Shown here: one piece after another, positions 7,800 to 16,614 of the stretch
Numbering within the stretch: the first letter of the stretch is position 1
Layout of the letters: each line of letters begins with the position of its first letter
Assembly (NCBI GenBank): GCA_012031265.1
Contig: JAAUTY010000032.1
Location: forward strand, 1 to 48,056
Reading direction: 5' to 3'
Length of the DNA: 48,056 nt
Origin: Spirulinaceae cyanobacterium SM2_1_0
GTDB lineage: Bacteria; Cyanobacteriota; Cyanobacteriia; Cyanobacteriales; Spirulinaceae
Notes under the pieces: model-generated
What the model was told of the DNA's origin: nothing
Databases searched by the model: none
The model's input: only the letters and a program-made list of their open reading frames with translations
Position numbers and translations under genes: made by a program

Positions 7800-9458
7800 A
7801 TGAGTGAGGCAAGCCCCAAAAAGCTGAAGCTGATGGTGGTTGATGATGAGCCAGATAACCTGGACTTGCTCTTTCGGACATTCCGCCGCGACTTCAAAGT
7901 GTTCAAGGCGGATGGCGCGTTGAGTGCTCTCGAAACCCTGGATCGCGAGGGTGAGATGGCGGTGATTATTTCTGACCAGCGGATGCCGGTTATGAATGGC
8001 ACCGAGTTCTTGAGTAAGACGGTTGAGCGTTTTCCTGAGACGATCCGGATTCTGCTCACCGGCTACACGGATGTCGAAGACCTCGTGGACGCGATCAACT
8101 CCGGGAAGGTCTTCAAGTACATCACCAAACCCTGGAATCCCGACAAGCTCAAAGCGGTCGTTCAACAGGCCTCGGACACCTACCGCGTTGTCAAACAACG
8201 CACTAATGAGCTGCGCCGCGCCCTGCGCCGCGAGGAAGTGCTCAATGTCGTGACTAGCGCCATTCGTGAGTCCCTGGACTATCAAACGATGCTCCAGCGG
8301 ATTGTGCAGTCGATCGCGGAGAACTTTGAGGCCGCGTGCGGGGTGTTGTGGCTGGTTGAGGGCGATCAGTTGGCGACCGCCGCCTACATTCACGGGGCGG
8401 AACCGGATGATCAGGCGATGACCCCGGCTCGGATGCTCGCAGAGCAGGCGATCGCCCATCGCTGCGTCCAACTCCAAACGTCAGCCGATGCCCCCGACCT
8501 CGCCCTTCCCCTGACCGCGCAGCAGGAACTCCTCGCCGTGCTCTACCTCACACAAACGGATAGCCAGTCGGCTTGGACACCAGAGGATCTGGCGCTGCTC
8601 GAGTCGGTGGCAGAACAGGCGGCACTCGCCATGTCCCAAGCCAAGCTCTACCAGCGCACACAACAGCAGGCGGAGAAAATGCGGGCGGAGCTAGAAGTCG
8701 CTCGACAAATCCAACGCAACCTGCTGCGCCAAAGTTGGGGCGATACGGGTTCCGCCCGTGTGCAGGCGACCTGCTTACCTGCCCGTGAAGTGGGCGGCGA
8801 CTTCTTCGAGGTCTATGTTCACCCCCAGGGCGATATTTGGCTGACGGTCGGGGATGTGTCCGGTAAAGGAGTACCAGCCGCACTATTTATGGCAAGTGCG
8901 CTTTCGATTTTGCGCCGGGAACTGTCGCAGGAGGCTTCACCAGAGCCAGCAACGGTGATGAAGAATCTGAACCGTGCTCTGAATGAGGATTTATTCAGTA
9001 CCAACTGTTTTATTACGATGGTGATCGCCCGTTATACGCCCAGTACCCAGACCATTGCCTACGCCAATGCGGGGCACATCTACCCGATGCTCTGGCACCA
9101 ACCGACCAGTTGGCAGGTCGTGCAAGCCGGGGAAACGCCGGAACCCAACTATCTCAAACAGCGCGGTGTCCCGATTGGCATCTTGCCGGAGTGGAAGGGG
9201 GATGCTGGCGAAACGGCTGTGCAGGCAGGAGATGTCTTTCTCCTGACCAGTGACGGCATCACCGAAGCGACGCTGCGTCCAGCGGCTGGCTCTAGTCATG
9301 AGGACAGTAACCCCATGCTCAACCAAGACGGTCTGTGGCACCTGATTTTGCAGGGTGAGTCAGGGTTTAACCTTGACAAGCTACTGGAAAGTTTCCGCAA
9401 CTCGACCAATCATGAACAAGAAGACGATCAAACCATGCTAGCCCTGGAGGTTCTGTAG
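7800..9458 (+). CDS. RsbU-like phosphatase: REC-GAF-PP2C (SpoIIE)
   Basis: 552 residues. REC about 10-130: VVDDEPDN, SDQRMPVMNG with the phospho-Asp, LLTGYTD, ITKPW. GAF about 165-285. A short coiled coil leads into a PP2C/SpoIIE phosphatase about 305-552, with metal ligands in GGDFFEV, VGDVSGKG, LTSDGITEA and DDQT. Such proteins dephosphorylate STAS anti-anti-sigma factors in partner-switching. The receiver gives two-component input. The stop is 3 bp before the RsbW-like gene, so the two are one operon. No STAS protein is in the window. Catalytic residues look intact. Confidence 0.92.
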   Translation: MSEASPKKLKLMVVDDEPDNLDLLFRTFRRDFKVFKADGALSALETLDREGEMAVIISDQRMPVMNGTEFLSKTVERFPETIRILLTGYTDVEDLVDAINSGKVFKYITKPWNPDKLKAVVQQASDTYRVVKQRTNELRRALRREEVLNVVTSAIRESLDYQTMLQRIVQSIAENFEAACGVLWLVEGDQLATAAYIHGAEPDDQAMTPARMLAEQAIAHRCVQLQTSADAPDLALPLTAQQELLAVLYLTQTDSQSAWTPEDLALLESVAEQAALAMSQAKLYQRTQQQAEKMRAELEVARQIQRNLLRQSWGDTGSARVQATCLPAREVGGDFFEVYVHPQGDIWLTVGDVSGKGVPAALFMASALSILRRELSQEASPEPATVMKNLNRALNEDLFSTNCFITMVIARYTPSTQTIAYANAGHIYPMLWHQPTSWQVVQAGETPEPNYLKQRGVPIGILPEWKGDAGETAVQAGDVFLLTSDGITEATLRPAAGSSHEDSNPMLNQDGLWHLILQGESGFNLDKLLESFRNSTNHEQEDDQTMLALEVL

Positions 9459-9461
9459 TCA

Positions 9462-9893
9462 ATGCAGACAGAACTGCACATCCCCAGCGATTTGAAGTTT
9501 TTAACAGTGGTCGAGCGCTGGCTGCTGGATTCGCTGCAACTCGAGCTGGGCGATACCGTGGATTGGTCGCGGCAGTCCAACCGCCTGCGCCTCGCCCTCG
9601 TTGAGGCTTACTCCAATGTCGTCCGCCACGCCCATCGCGAGCAATCCCATATTCCGGTGCTCCTGCGACTGGAATTGCGCGATCGCGAACTCGCCCTGGA
9701 AATCTGGGATCGCGGTACCGGCTACGACCTCGACACCTATATGCCCCCCAAGCCGGATCAGAAGCAAGAGGGCGGCTACGGTTGGTTGATCATGAATCGC
9801 CTCATGGATCGGGTCGAGTACAAGCTCCGTGTGAATGGTCAGAATTGCCTGAAGCTGGAAGCCAACTTGCCCGCGAAGGCCGCGGCTGAGTAA
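9462..9893 (+). CDS. RsbW-like serine-protein kinase / anti-sigma factor (HATPase_c_2)
   Basis: 143 residues. GHKL ATPase boxes: N-box VEAYSNVVRHAH, G1 WDRGTGYD, G2 GGYGWLIMNRL. This is the compact anti-sigma kinase fold that sequesters a sigma factor and phosphorylates a STAS partner. It is the expected partner of the preceding REC-GAF-PP2C protein, 3 bp upstream. Its target is not encoded nearby. Confidence 0.9.
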   Translation: MQTELHIPSDLKFLTVVERWLLDSLQLELGDTVDWSRQSNRLRLALVEAYSNVVRHAHREQSHIPVLLRLELRDRELALEIWDRGTGYDLDTYMPPKPDQKQEGGYGWLIMNRLMDRVEYKLRVNGQNCLKLEANLPAKAAAE

Positions 9894-10016
9894 GCTTAAA
9901 AATTTGCCAGGGCCGGGGGGCGATCGCCAGTAGTCACTGCGGAAATCACCCTCAGCTGAGGATTCGGTAACCTCAGACACAATTTCTCAATCTCTTCCGC
10001 TTGTTAATGGGGAGAT

Positions 10017-10098
10017 ATTGAGTGTGTCCTTGGCTGGTCGTGGCTGCCAGCGTTGGTTGGCTCATCCCGGTTTCAGCCCACGAGCCGAAACACTCAAT
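10017..10098 (+). promoter_or_regulatory. Possible structured leader (three-way junction) of the BMP transporter
   Basis: ATTGAGTGT (10017-10025) pairs perfectly with ACACTCAAT (10090-10098), enclosing two stems: GCTGG (10033-10037) with CCAGC (10047-10051), and TTGGCTC (10057-10063) with GAGCCGA (10082-10088, one G-T). The layout is a closing 9-bp stem with two arms, about 55 bp before the lipoprotein start. It does not contain the conserved purine-riboswitch core. A cis-regulatory RNA is a hypothesis; chance pairing is possible. Confidence 0.35.
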
Positions 10099-10153
10099 TC
10101 GAGGGGGCAGACTTAGTTGTGATTGCGATACCGTCATTGAGGAATTTGCGTTT

Positions 10154-11347
10154 ATGAAACCGTTACGAAACCCGCGACGACTCCCTGTTTCTCGCCGTCA
10201 GGTTCTCCGAGGCTTGCTGGCGGCTTCTGCCTTCGGGGCGGCGACCAAACTCACCGGCTGTACCGCCGCTTCTGAGGGCGAGGGCGAGGGTGAGACGAGC
10301 AGCGGTGGCGGTAGCGAGGATCTCGTCGTCGGTTTTATCTACGTCGGCCCCAAGGATGACTTCGGCTACAACCAGGCCCATGCTGAGGGGGCAGCGGCGA
10401 TCGCTGCCTTACCCGGAGTCAAAATCGTCGAGCAGGCGAGCGTTCCTGAGACCACAGAAGTGCAGGAAGCGATGCGGGAAATGATCGACATCGATGGCGC
10501 GACCCTCCTCTTCCCCACCTCATTTGGTTACTTCGATCCCCACATCCTCGAACTGGCAGCAGAGTATCCCGACGTGCAGTTCTTCCATGCCGGGGGATTA
10601 TACGAGGATGGAATGCCCGACAACATCGGCAGCTACTTTGGCTACATCGACGAAGCCCAATACATCGCCGGGATCGTTGCGGCCTACACCACCGCAACCA
10701 AAAAACTCGGCTTCGTTGCCGCCAAACCGATCCCGCAAGCCATTCGTAACATCAACAGCTTTACCCTCGGCGCACGTAGCATTGACCCCGAAATCACCAC
10801 CCAACTCGTCTTCACGGGCGAATGGGTGGAGCCGGTCAAAGAAGCTGAGGCCGTCAACAGCATGGTGGATCAGGGCATTGATGTCATCACTTGCCACGTG
10901 GACAGCCCCAAGGTCGTTATGGAAACGGCCGAGCGGCGTGGCGTCTACACCTCGGGCTACCACGCCAACCAAGCCGAACTGGCTCCCGAAGGCTACCTGA
11001 CCGGGGCGGAGTGGGACTGGACGAGCATTTATACCCAGTATGTCGAGTGGAGTCAGGCGGGTGACACTCTGATGAATGGTGGTATTCCTCACATCGTCCG
11101 GGGTGGCCTCGAGTCGGGCTTCTGGAAGCTTTCCCCCTTCGGCCCTGCCGTGAGCGACGAAGCCCAGCAGGCGGTGGAAGCAATTAAAGAACAATTTGCA
11201 GACGGTAGCATCGCCATTTACAAGGGTGAAATCAAGGACAACGAGGGCAATGTCCAGATCGAGGCTGACAAAGAGTTTGACCAAAAAGCCGTCGAGTTGG
11301 AAACGATGGACTGGCTGGTGGAAGGTGTCGAAGGGAAAGTCAGCTAA
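10154..11347 (+). CDS. BMP-family ABC transporter substrate-binding lipoprotein
   Basis: 397 residues from ATG 10154. The N-terminus has a twin-arginine signal (SRRQVLRG), a hydrophobic stretch and a lipobox LTGC at about 33-36, so it is probably a Tat-exported lipoprotein. A low-complexity Gly/Glu/Ser linker follows. The body (VVGFIYVGPKDDFGYNQAH, AGIVAAYTT, GFVAAKP) matches the basic membrane protein/PnrA family, which binds purine nucleosides or related compounds. An upstream ATG-less extension to 10022 would precede the signal peptide and is rejected. Two permease genes follow immediately; the ligand cannot be told from sequence. Confidence 0.9.
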   Translation: MKPLRNPRRLPVSRRQVLRGLLAASAFGAATKLTGCTAASEGEGEGETSSGGGSEDLVVGFIYVGPKDDFGYNQAHAEGAAAIAALPGVKIVEQASVPETTEVQEAMREMIDIDGATLLFPTSFGYFDPHILELAAEYPDVQFFHAGGLYEDGMPDNIGSYFGYIDEAQYIAGIVAAYTTATKKLGFVAAKPIPQAIRNINSFTLGARSIDPEITTQLVFTGEWVEPVKEAEAVNSMVDQGIDVITCHVDSPKVVMETAERRGVYTSGYHANQAELAPEGYLTGAEWDWTSIYTQYVEWSQAGDTLMNGGIPHIVRGGLESGFWKLSPFGPAVSDEAQQAVEAIKEQFADGSIAIYKGEIKDNEGNVQIEADKEFDQKAVELETMDWLVEGVEGKVS

Positions 11348-11375
11348 CGCCGTGTTGCCCTCGGCTTAATTACTC

Positions 11376-12455
11376 ATGACTGCGATCGCCCGTCAGAAAC
11401 TCGAAGCCATTTGCCTGCCCATGGCGGCCATCCTAGTTGCTCTGCTACTGTTTGGGATTTTTTGCGCTTTGGCAGGAGCTAATCCCTTGGGGGTTTACGG
11501 CTCCATCTACCGCGCCGCCTTCGGCCAGTGGAGTGCTTGGCAAAACACACTGCTGCGCGCCTCGCCGCTGATGCTGAGTGCCTTGTGTACCGCCTTGCCC
11601 GCCCACCTCGGTTTGGTGATCATCGGCAACGAAGGGGCCTTGATCATGGGCGGTTTGGGAGCCATCAGCGTGGGTCTGGCGCTGGGCACTAGCCTGCCAC
11701 CGCTGGGCGTGCAAGTGGCGATGGCCCTGGCTGGGATGCTGTTTGGTGGCGTGTGGATTGCGATCGCCGGTGCCCTGCGGCACTATCGCGGCGTCAACGA
11801 AACGATCGGCAGTCTGCTGCTCAACTACATCGCGATCGCCCTGCTCAATCACCTGGTGGGCGGGCCGATGAAAGATCCCAGCTCCCTCAACAAGCCCTCC
11901 ACCTTCCCCCTCGCCGACCTCAATATGCTGGGGACGATTCCCGGTACTCGCATTCACTGGGGCTTGGTTTACGGTCTGGTCGCCTGCGCGATCGCCTACG
12001 TGCTGATGCAACGCACGACTTTCGGCTTTGCCGCCCGCACCGCTGGTGGCAATATCCGCGCCGCCCGCATCGCCGGCCTGCCCGTTGGTAAACTCACCCT
12101 CGCCATTTGCTTTCTGGCTGGCTCCTGCGCCGGTCTCGCCGGGATGGTCGAAGTCGCCGCCGTCCACGGCCGCGCCAATGAGTCATTGAATGTCGGCTAT
12201 GGCTACGGCGGCATCCTCGTCGCCTTCGTCGCCCGTCACAATCCCTTGGCGGGTGCCCTGGTCTCAGTACTGCTGGGGGGGATTCTTGCCAGTGGCGGGA
12301 TTTTGCAGCGATCGCACGACCTCCCCGATGCCACCGTCCTCGTTTTTCAGGGCATCGTTTTTCTCTGCGTCCTCTACAGCGAGTCCCTCTACGGTCGCTT
12401 CGCCATTTTTCAGGAACGTGAAGCGTTGCCGGCGAGCCGCAAAGCCACAGTCTGA
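11376..12455 (+). CDS. ABC transporter permease (BMP/nucleoside type, first subunit)
   Basis: 359 residues, about 8-10 hydrophobic segments. Features of the branched-chain/BMP permease family include NEGALIMGGLGA, GVNETIGSLLLNYIAIALLN and GNIRAARIAGLPV. It starts 28 bp after the lipoprotein stop. It pairs with the downstream smaller permease to form the membrane channel of the importer. The C-terminus is cytoplasmic and charged. Confidence 0.9.
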   Translation: MTAIARQKLEAICLPMAAILVALLLFGIFCALAGANPLGVYGSIYRAAFGQWSAWQNTLLRASPLMLSALCTALPAHLGLVIIGNEGALIMGGLGAISVGLALGTSLPPLGVQVAMALAGMLFGGVWIAIAGALRHYRGVNETIGSLLLNYIAIALLNHLVGGPMKDPSSLNKPSTFPLADLNMLGTIPGTRIHWGLVYGLVACAIAYVLMQRTTFGFAARTAGGNIRAARIAGLPVGKLTLAICFLAGSCAGLAGMVEVAAVHGRANESLNVGYGYGGILVAFVARHNPLAGALVSVLLGGILASGGILQRSHDLPDATVLVFQGIVFLCVLYSESLYGRFAIFQEREALPASRKATV

Positions 12456-12502
12456 TACGGCTGGTCAACGGCTAAATCTTAAACATTGAATCTGAAACTG
12501 CA

Positions 12503-13447
12503 ATGGCTGAAGCACTGGGTTGGTTGGGTGTGCCGCTGGCGATCGCCGCTGGCACGATGCGCGGCAGCACACCATTCCTATTCGTCAGTTTGGGCGAATG
12601 CCTCACTGAAAAAAGTGGCAAAATCAACCTTGGCCTCGAGGGCACCCTGCTTACAGGCGCGATGAGTGCCTATGCCATCTCCTATCTGGCTCAAGATAGC
12701 GTCGGCGAGTTCTTAGCCCCGTGGCTGGGTGTGCTCGCCGCCGGTTTGGCGGGGATGGTGCTGGGCGCGATCCACGGCTGGCTCTCGCAGCAACCGCGCG
12801 TCAGCGATGTCGCTGTCGGCATCGCCATGATCATCTTTGGCAGCGGCATCGCCTTTTTCTTGGGCAAGCCGTTCATTCAGCCGATCGCCCCAAAGCTGAT
12901 GACGCTCGATCTCGGTGCGTGGAGCAATGTCCCCCAGCTTCAGGATGCCCTGCGGATTAGTCCCTTGTTTTTGCTGGGATTGGCGATCGCCCCGCTATTG
13001 CGCTGGTTTTTCAAATCCACCCGCTGGGGACTCTTTGTCCGCGCCGTCGGTGACAGCCCCGAAGCCGCTCGCGCCATGGGCATTTCCATCTTCAAAGTGC
13101 GGATGCTGAGCATCGTCGCCGGGAGCTTCCTCGCAGGTATCGGCGGTGCCTCGCTCTCGCTCTACTACCCTGGCGTCTGGACAGAACGTATCTCGACTGG
13201 ACAGGGCCTGATGGCGGTGGCACTGGTGATCTTTGCCCGCTGGAACCCGATCAACTGCCTCTATGCCTCGCTCCTCTTCGGCGGCGCGCAGGCACTCGGC
13301 CCCGCCCTGCAATCCGTTGGCGTCGATTCCTTCTACTACATTTTCAACGCCGCGCCCTACATCCTGACCCTGTTCATCGCCATCTTTACCTGCTCGCCTC
13401 AGAAAACTTTGGTCGGCTCACCCGGCGCTCTCGGAACCAACAAGTGA
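12503..13447 (+). CDS. ABC transporter permease (BMP/nucleoside type, second subunit)
   Basis: 314 residues, multi-spanning. FVSLGECLTEKSGKINLGLEGTLL and GDSPEAARAMGISIFKVR are typical of the second permease of BMP-type importers. It follows the first permease by 47 bp. No ATP-binding subunit follows: the next gene is convergent on the other strand, so the ATPase must be encoded elsewhere. Confidence 0.9.
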   Translation: MAEALGWLGVPLAIAAGTMRGSTPFLFVSLGECLTEKSGKINLGLEGTLLTGAMSAYAISYLAQDSVGEFLAPWLGVLAAGLAGMVLGAIHGWLSQQPRVSDVAVGIAMIIFGSGIAFFLGKPFIQPIAPKLMTLDLGAWSNVPQLQDALRISPLFLLGLAIAPLLRWFFKSTRWGLFVRAVGDSPEAARAMGISIFKVRMLSIVAGSFLAGIGGASLSLYYPGVWTERISTGQGLMAVALVIFARWNPINCLYASLLFGGAQALGPALQSVGVDSFYYIFNAAPYILTLFIAIFTCSPQKTLVGSPGALGTNK

Positions 13448-13540
13448 GCCGAACTTGATAATTCTGCTCAATAGCCCTTGGCGTAATTTTTGGTGTGGCT
13501 GTTGGATGGCCTGAATCTGACGGCGCGGGCGCAATCGCGT

Positions 13541-14686
13541 TCAACCGATCCCGGCGGCTTGGTAAAGTGCGCGAAGATCGTCGGTCGTGCAAGATCGGGG
13601 ATTGAGTTGGTGACAGCCATCGGTCACCGCGATCGCCACCAAGCGCTCGAGTTGCTCCGCCATTACCCCCACCGCTCCTAATTGTGTGGGAATGCCGATG
13701 TCGGCTTTCAGCGCCTCCAGCCAGTCAATGAAGCCTGCCGCCGTCGGCGTTGCACCCACAGCAGTTGCTAGGGTTGCTAGTTTTTCGGCTACCACCACCT
13801 GGTTAAATTCCATCGCGGCGGTGATCATCAGCGCGTTGGCGAGGCCGTGGTGCAGGTCGTAAACCGTCGAGAGGGCGTGGGCGCAGGAGTGGGTGACGCC
13901 GAGGCCTTTTTGGAAGGCGACCCCGCCCATCATCGCTGCCGCTAGCATCCCGCCGCGTGCCTCGAGGTCATCGCCCTGGGCAACGCTGCGACGGAGGTGA
14001 CGGCCGACCAGCCGCACCCCTTCAACGGCAATGCCATCACACATCGGGTGAAAGCCCTGGGCCAGATAGGCTTCGACGCAATGGGTCAGCGCGTCCATCC
14101 CTGTTGCTGCCGTGATCGCGGGCGGCAAACCGACCAGCAATTCTGGGTCAGCCAAGATCAGCGCCGGCAGCAGGCGCGGTGAAAAGATGATTTTCTTCGC
14201 CTGGGTGGCATCGTCAGCGATCACGCTGCTGCGACCAACCTCGCTGCCCGTGCCTGCCGTCGTCGGCAGCGCCACCAGACCGGGCAGGGGGCGATCCACT
14301 GGACGCACCAATGGTTTGCCGTCTTCGTAGTCGAATAGATCGCCGGGATGATGCGCCATCAGGGCGATCGCCTTCGCCACATCCAGGGCCGCCCCACCCC
14401 CGAGCGCGACGATGCTATCCGCCTGCTGCTGCTGAAACGTCGCCACCCCAGCTACGACCTGTGACTTGACTGGGTTGCCACCGAGGTCGCTGAACTGGAT
14501 GGGCTTCAGACCTGCCGCTGTGAGCACCGTGACCATTTCCTGACAAAACGGTAGTTGAGCGACCTGGCGATCGCTTACCAGTAGCGGTCGTTGCCAGCCT
14601 CGCTGTGACAGAGCCGTGGGCAACTCGTGCCGCGCGCCGCTCCCGAAGCGAACGGTGGTGGGAAAACAGAATTCGTGAATGGTCAT
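13541..14686 (-). CDS. Iron-containing alcohol dehydrogenase
   Basis: 381 residues. Type III (Fe) ADH: nucleotide-binding GGGAALDVAKAIA (usual GGGS with Ala here), PTTAGTGSEV, and metal-ligand region GMDALTHCVEAY, THSCAHALS and HHGLANAL. An NAD(P)-dependent alcohol/aldehyde oxidoreductase; substrate not predictable. Convergent with the BMP transporter genes and divergent from the NmrA-like gene at 14837. Confidence 0.92.
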   Translation of the reverse strand: MTIHEFCFPTTVRFGSGARHELPTALSQRGWQRPLLVSDRQVAQLPFCQEMVTVLTAAGLKPIQFSDLGGNPVKSQVVAGVATFQQQQADSIVALGGGAALDVAKAIALMAHHPGDLFDYEDGKPLVRPVDRPLPGLVALPTTAGTGSEVGRSSVIADDATQAKKIIFSPRLLPALILADPELLVGLPPAITAATGMDALTHCVEAYLAQGFHPMCDGIAVEGVRLVGRHLRRSVAQGDDLEARGGMLAAAMMGGVAFQKGLGVTHSCAHALSTVYDLHHGLANALMITAAMEFNQVVVAEKLATLATAVGATPTAAGFIDWLEALKADIGIPTQLGAVGVMAEQLERLVAIAVTDGCHQLNPRSCTTDDLRALYQAAGIG

Positions 14687-14836
14687 CCTGAAAGTTCAGC
14701 AAAGTGGCGGTGGCGCGATCGCCACCTCCGCTATACTCTAGCTGCCTGCGTTCGACCCATTGCCCATCGTCACAGAAACTTAAAACTCGGCTGGGGCCGT
14801 TAGACTCGGCAACATAACTCATTCGGAGACAGCAGC

Positions 14837-15709
14837 GTGTTTTTAGTCACTGGAGCCACTGGCTCGCTCGGGCGACGTGTGGTGCATTTGCTCCGTGAGC
14901 GCGAGGAGTCTGTGCGCGCTTTTGTTCGTCTCAATGCCCGTTACGGCGATCTCGCCGATCGGGGTGCGGATATTTTTGTGGGTGACTTAGAAAATGAGCG
15001 CGATATTGCGCGATCGCTGCGCGGCATTCGCTACGTCATCAGCACCCACGGCGCGGGCCGCGATGCCACCGCATTGATGTATCGTGCCAACATTGAGCTA
15101 ATCGAACAGAGCAAAGCCCAAGACGTCGAGCATTTCACCTTTGTCTCAGTGCTGGGAGCGGATCGCGGCTACGAAGATGCGCCGACCTTCAAAGCGAAGC
15201 GAGTGGTCGAAAGCTATTTGCAGGGCAGTGGCGTCAACTACACGATCCTACGACCATCTGGCTTTGCCAATAACCTGCTGCCGCTTGCCGAGCGCTTTCG
15301 TGACACAGGCTTCTATCTGCTGATCGGCGATCCGGAGAATCGCTCTTCGATTATCAGCACCGATGATTTAGCTCGCATCACCGCCGACTCTGCGCGCAAT
15401 GAAGCCGCCCGCCAACAGGTGCTGGCAGTGGGCGGCCCCGAAATTATCCAGCGCGGCGACATCCCGAAAATTTTCAGCCGCATCTATCAGCGCGAGCCGT
15501 TTGTGGTGAATATTCCGCTGCCGCTTTTTGATGGCGCGCGTGGGCTGCTTGGAGCCTTCAATCCAGACGCCGAGCGCGACTTGGGCACTTTGCGAACTCT
15601 GCTAGCCAACGAATTTTTCTGCACATCGGAGCAGGTGGCACAGGTGGAAGCGATTTACGGCTTGAAGCTGGAGTCACTCGAACAGTTTCTGCGTCGCTAC
15701 TCCGGTTAG
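14837..15709 (+). CDS. NmrA-like atypical SDR NAD(P)-binding protein
   Basis: 290 residues with GTG start at 14837, so that the Rossmann motif VTGATGSLGRRVV lies at the very N-terminus as usual for the family. VSVLGAD and the partial active-site context ILRPSGFANN resemble NmrA/Ycf39-type proteins, which often bind NAD(P) without classical dehydrogenase activity. It is followed by the remnant of an HxlR regulator, a combination seen in quinone/aldehyde-responsive loci, suggesting redox-stress control that is now lost. Confidence 0.87.
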   Translation: MFLVTGATGSLGRRVVHLLREREESVRAFVRLNARYGDLADRGADIFVGDLENERDIARSLRGIRYVISTHGAGRDATALMYRANIELIEQSKAQDVEHFTFVSVLGADRGYEDAPTFKAKRVVESYLQGSGVNYTILRPSGFANNLLPLAERFRDTGFYLLIGDPENRSSIISTDDLARITADSARNEAARQQVLAVGGPEIIQRGDIPKIFSRIYQREPFVVNIPLPLFDGARGLLGAFNPDAERDLGTLRTLLANEFFCTSEQVAQVEAIYGLKLESLEQFLRRYSG

Positions 15710-15741
15710 AGGTCATTTTTAGGCAGTATTAAAGTTGGGTA

Positions 15742-16077
15742 ATGACCCTCGCCGTCATCACAGCAAATGGAACCCCCCCTAATTTTGTTTCACCCCCTCA
15801 ACGACAGCGTGCATCGCTTTGCTCAACTGCGCCGCCAGCTTCCCGGCATCAGCGAGCGGATGCAGACTCAGCAGTTGTGCGAGTGAGCCGCCGATGGGGC
15901 ATCGTTCACCGCCAGAGCTACGCCGAAGTGCCACCCTGAGTAGAATATTCGATGACCGAGTATGGCAAAACCCTCCAGCCAGTCTCGGAGACGATGTGTC
16001 ACTGGGGCGTGAAGCATTGGCAGCGGCAAGCACTTGCAGACCCCACATCAGAAAACCCCTCAACTGTTCTACGTTGA
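15742..16077 (+). pseudogene. Decayed HxlR-family transcriptional regulator
   Basis: Reading across frames recovers an HxlR winged-helix protein: TLAVIT..KW.PLILF (15745-15795, frame breaks in the C7 run), then SVHRFAQLRRQLPGISERM and QTQQL in one frame, a TGA after CE, then IVHRQSYAEVPP in another frame, a TGA where Arg is expected, and VEYSMTEYGKTLQP with CHWGVKHWQ to the end. There are at least two frame breaks and two stops, and the extreme N-terminus is missing. Several independent lesions make true decay more likely than a single sequencing error. Confidence 0.75.
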
Positions 16078-16083
16078 GGGGTT
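16054..16083. terminator. Perfect 11-bp hairpin
   Basis: AACCCCTCAAC pairs perfectly with GTTGAGGGGTT around an 8-nt loop. It overlaps the end of the HxlR remnant and lies between convergent units, so it probably terminated the NmrA/HxlR transcript. Confidence 0.6.
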
Positions 16084-16135
16084 ACGCGCCGAGTGAGCGC
16101 GGGTTTTGCTAGCCAGAGCGGCGAATGGGGTGATT

Positions 16136-16163
16136 AACCGGGGCGACGGTCGTCGCCCCGGTT
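16136..16163 (-). terminator. Perfect 12-bp GC-rich hairpin after hspA
   Basis: AACCGGGGCGAC pairs perfectly with GTCGCCCCGGTT around a 4-nt loop, 8 bp after the hspA stop. Its strength and position support transcription termination, although no long T-run follows. Confidence 0.7.
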
Positions 16164-16170
16164 GCAGACA

Positions 16171-16614
16171 TTAGCCGACGTTGACTTTGACGATGCGGTT
16201 TTTCTCTTCTTCCGCTTTCGGCAGGGTCAGGTGCAGGATGCCATCCTTGTACTCAGCCTTGACGTTGGTGTTTTGCACGCGCGCCGGTAGCGGGATGACG
16301 CGGCGGAAGCTGCCGTAGCGGAATTCGGTGCGGGTCACGCCGTCTTTTTCTGACTTGGTTTCCGACTTGCGCTCGCCACTGATCGACACTGCTTCAGCCG
16401 TCACTTGGATGTCGAGGTCTTCTGCTTGCAGGCCCGGCACTTCCAGCTTCAGTTCAATCGCCTCAGCCGTATCGTGCAATTCAGCCGCTGGCACGAAGCT
16501 CAGACCGACGCGATCGCCATTCATCCGGCGCGTATTCAAGCCTTCAAACAAGTCATTCATGTCACGTTGTAGGGTTTCGATTTCCTGAAAAGGATTCCAA
16601 CGAACGAGTGCCAT
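16171..16614 (-). CDS. hspA: Small heat-shock protein HspA (Hsp20 family)
   Basis: 147 residues. MALVRWNPFQEIETLQRDMNDLF is the cyanobacterial HspA N-terminus. The alpha-crystallin domain covers about 45-140, with EVPGLQAEDLDI, FRYGSFRRVIPLP and GILHLTLPK, followed by the C-terminal hydrophobic IVKV element. It forms ATP-independent holdase oligomers. I prefer ATG 16614 to 16620, because GGAGG lies 8 bp before the former and only 2 bp before the latter. It stands alone, with a strong hairpin after it. Confidence 0.92.
   Translation of the reverse strand: MALVRWNPFQEIETLQRDMNDLFEGLNTRRMNGDRVGLSFVPAAELHDTAEAIELKLEVPGLQAEDLDIQVTAEAVSISGERKSETKSEKDGVTRTEFRYGSFRRVIPLPARVQNTNVKAEYKDGILHLTLPKAEEEKNRIVKVNVG

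Noticed and set aside
10017-10098. Purine riboswitch
   Set aside because: Three-way-junction shape is possible but the conserved aptamer nucleotides are not present.
10022-10153. N-terminal extension of the BMP lipoprotein with a hydrophobic stretch
   Set aside because: It precedes a complete Tat/lipobox signal, which must be N-terminal, and overlaps the paired leader sequence.
11445-12167. 240-codon minus-strand frame under the permease gene
   Set aside because: Antisense shadow of a clear multi-spanning permease; composition is Gln/Gly/His-rich with no family.
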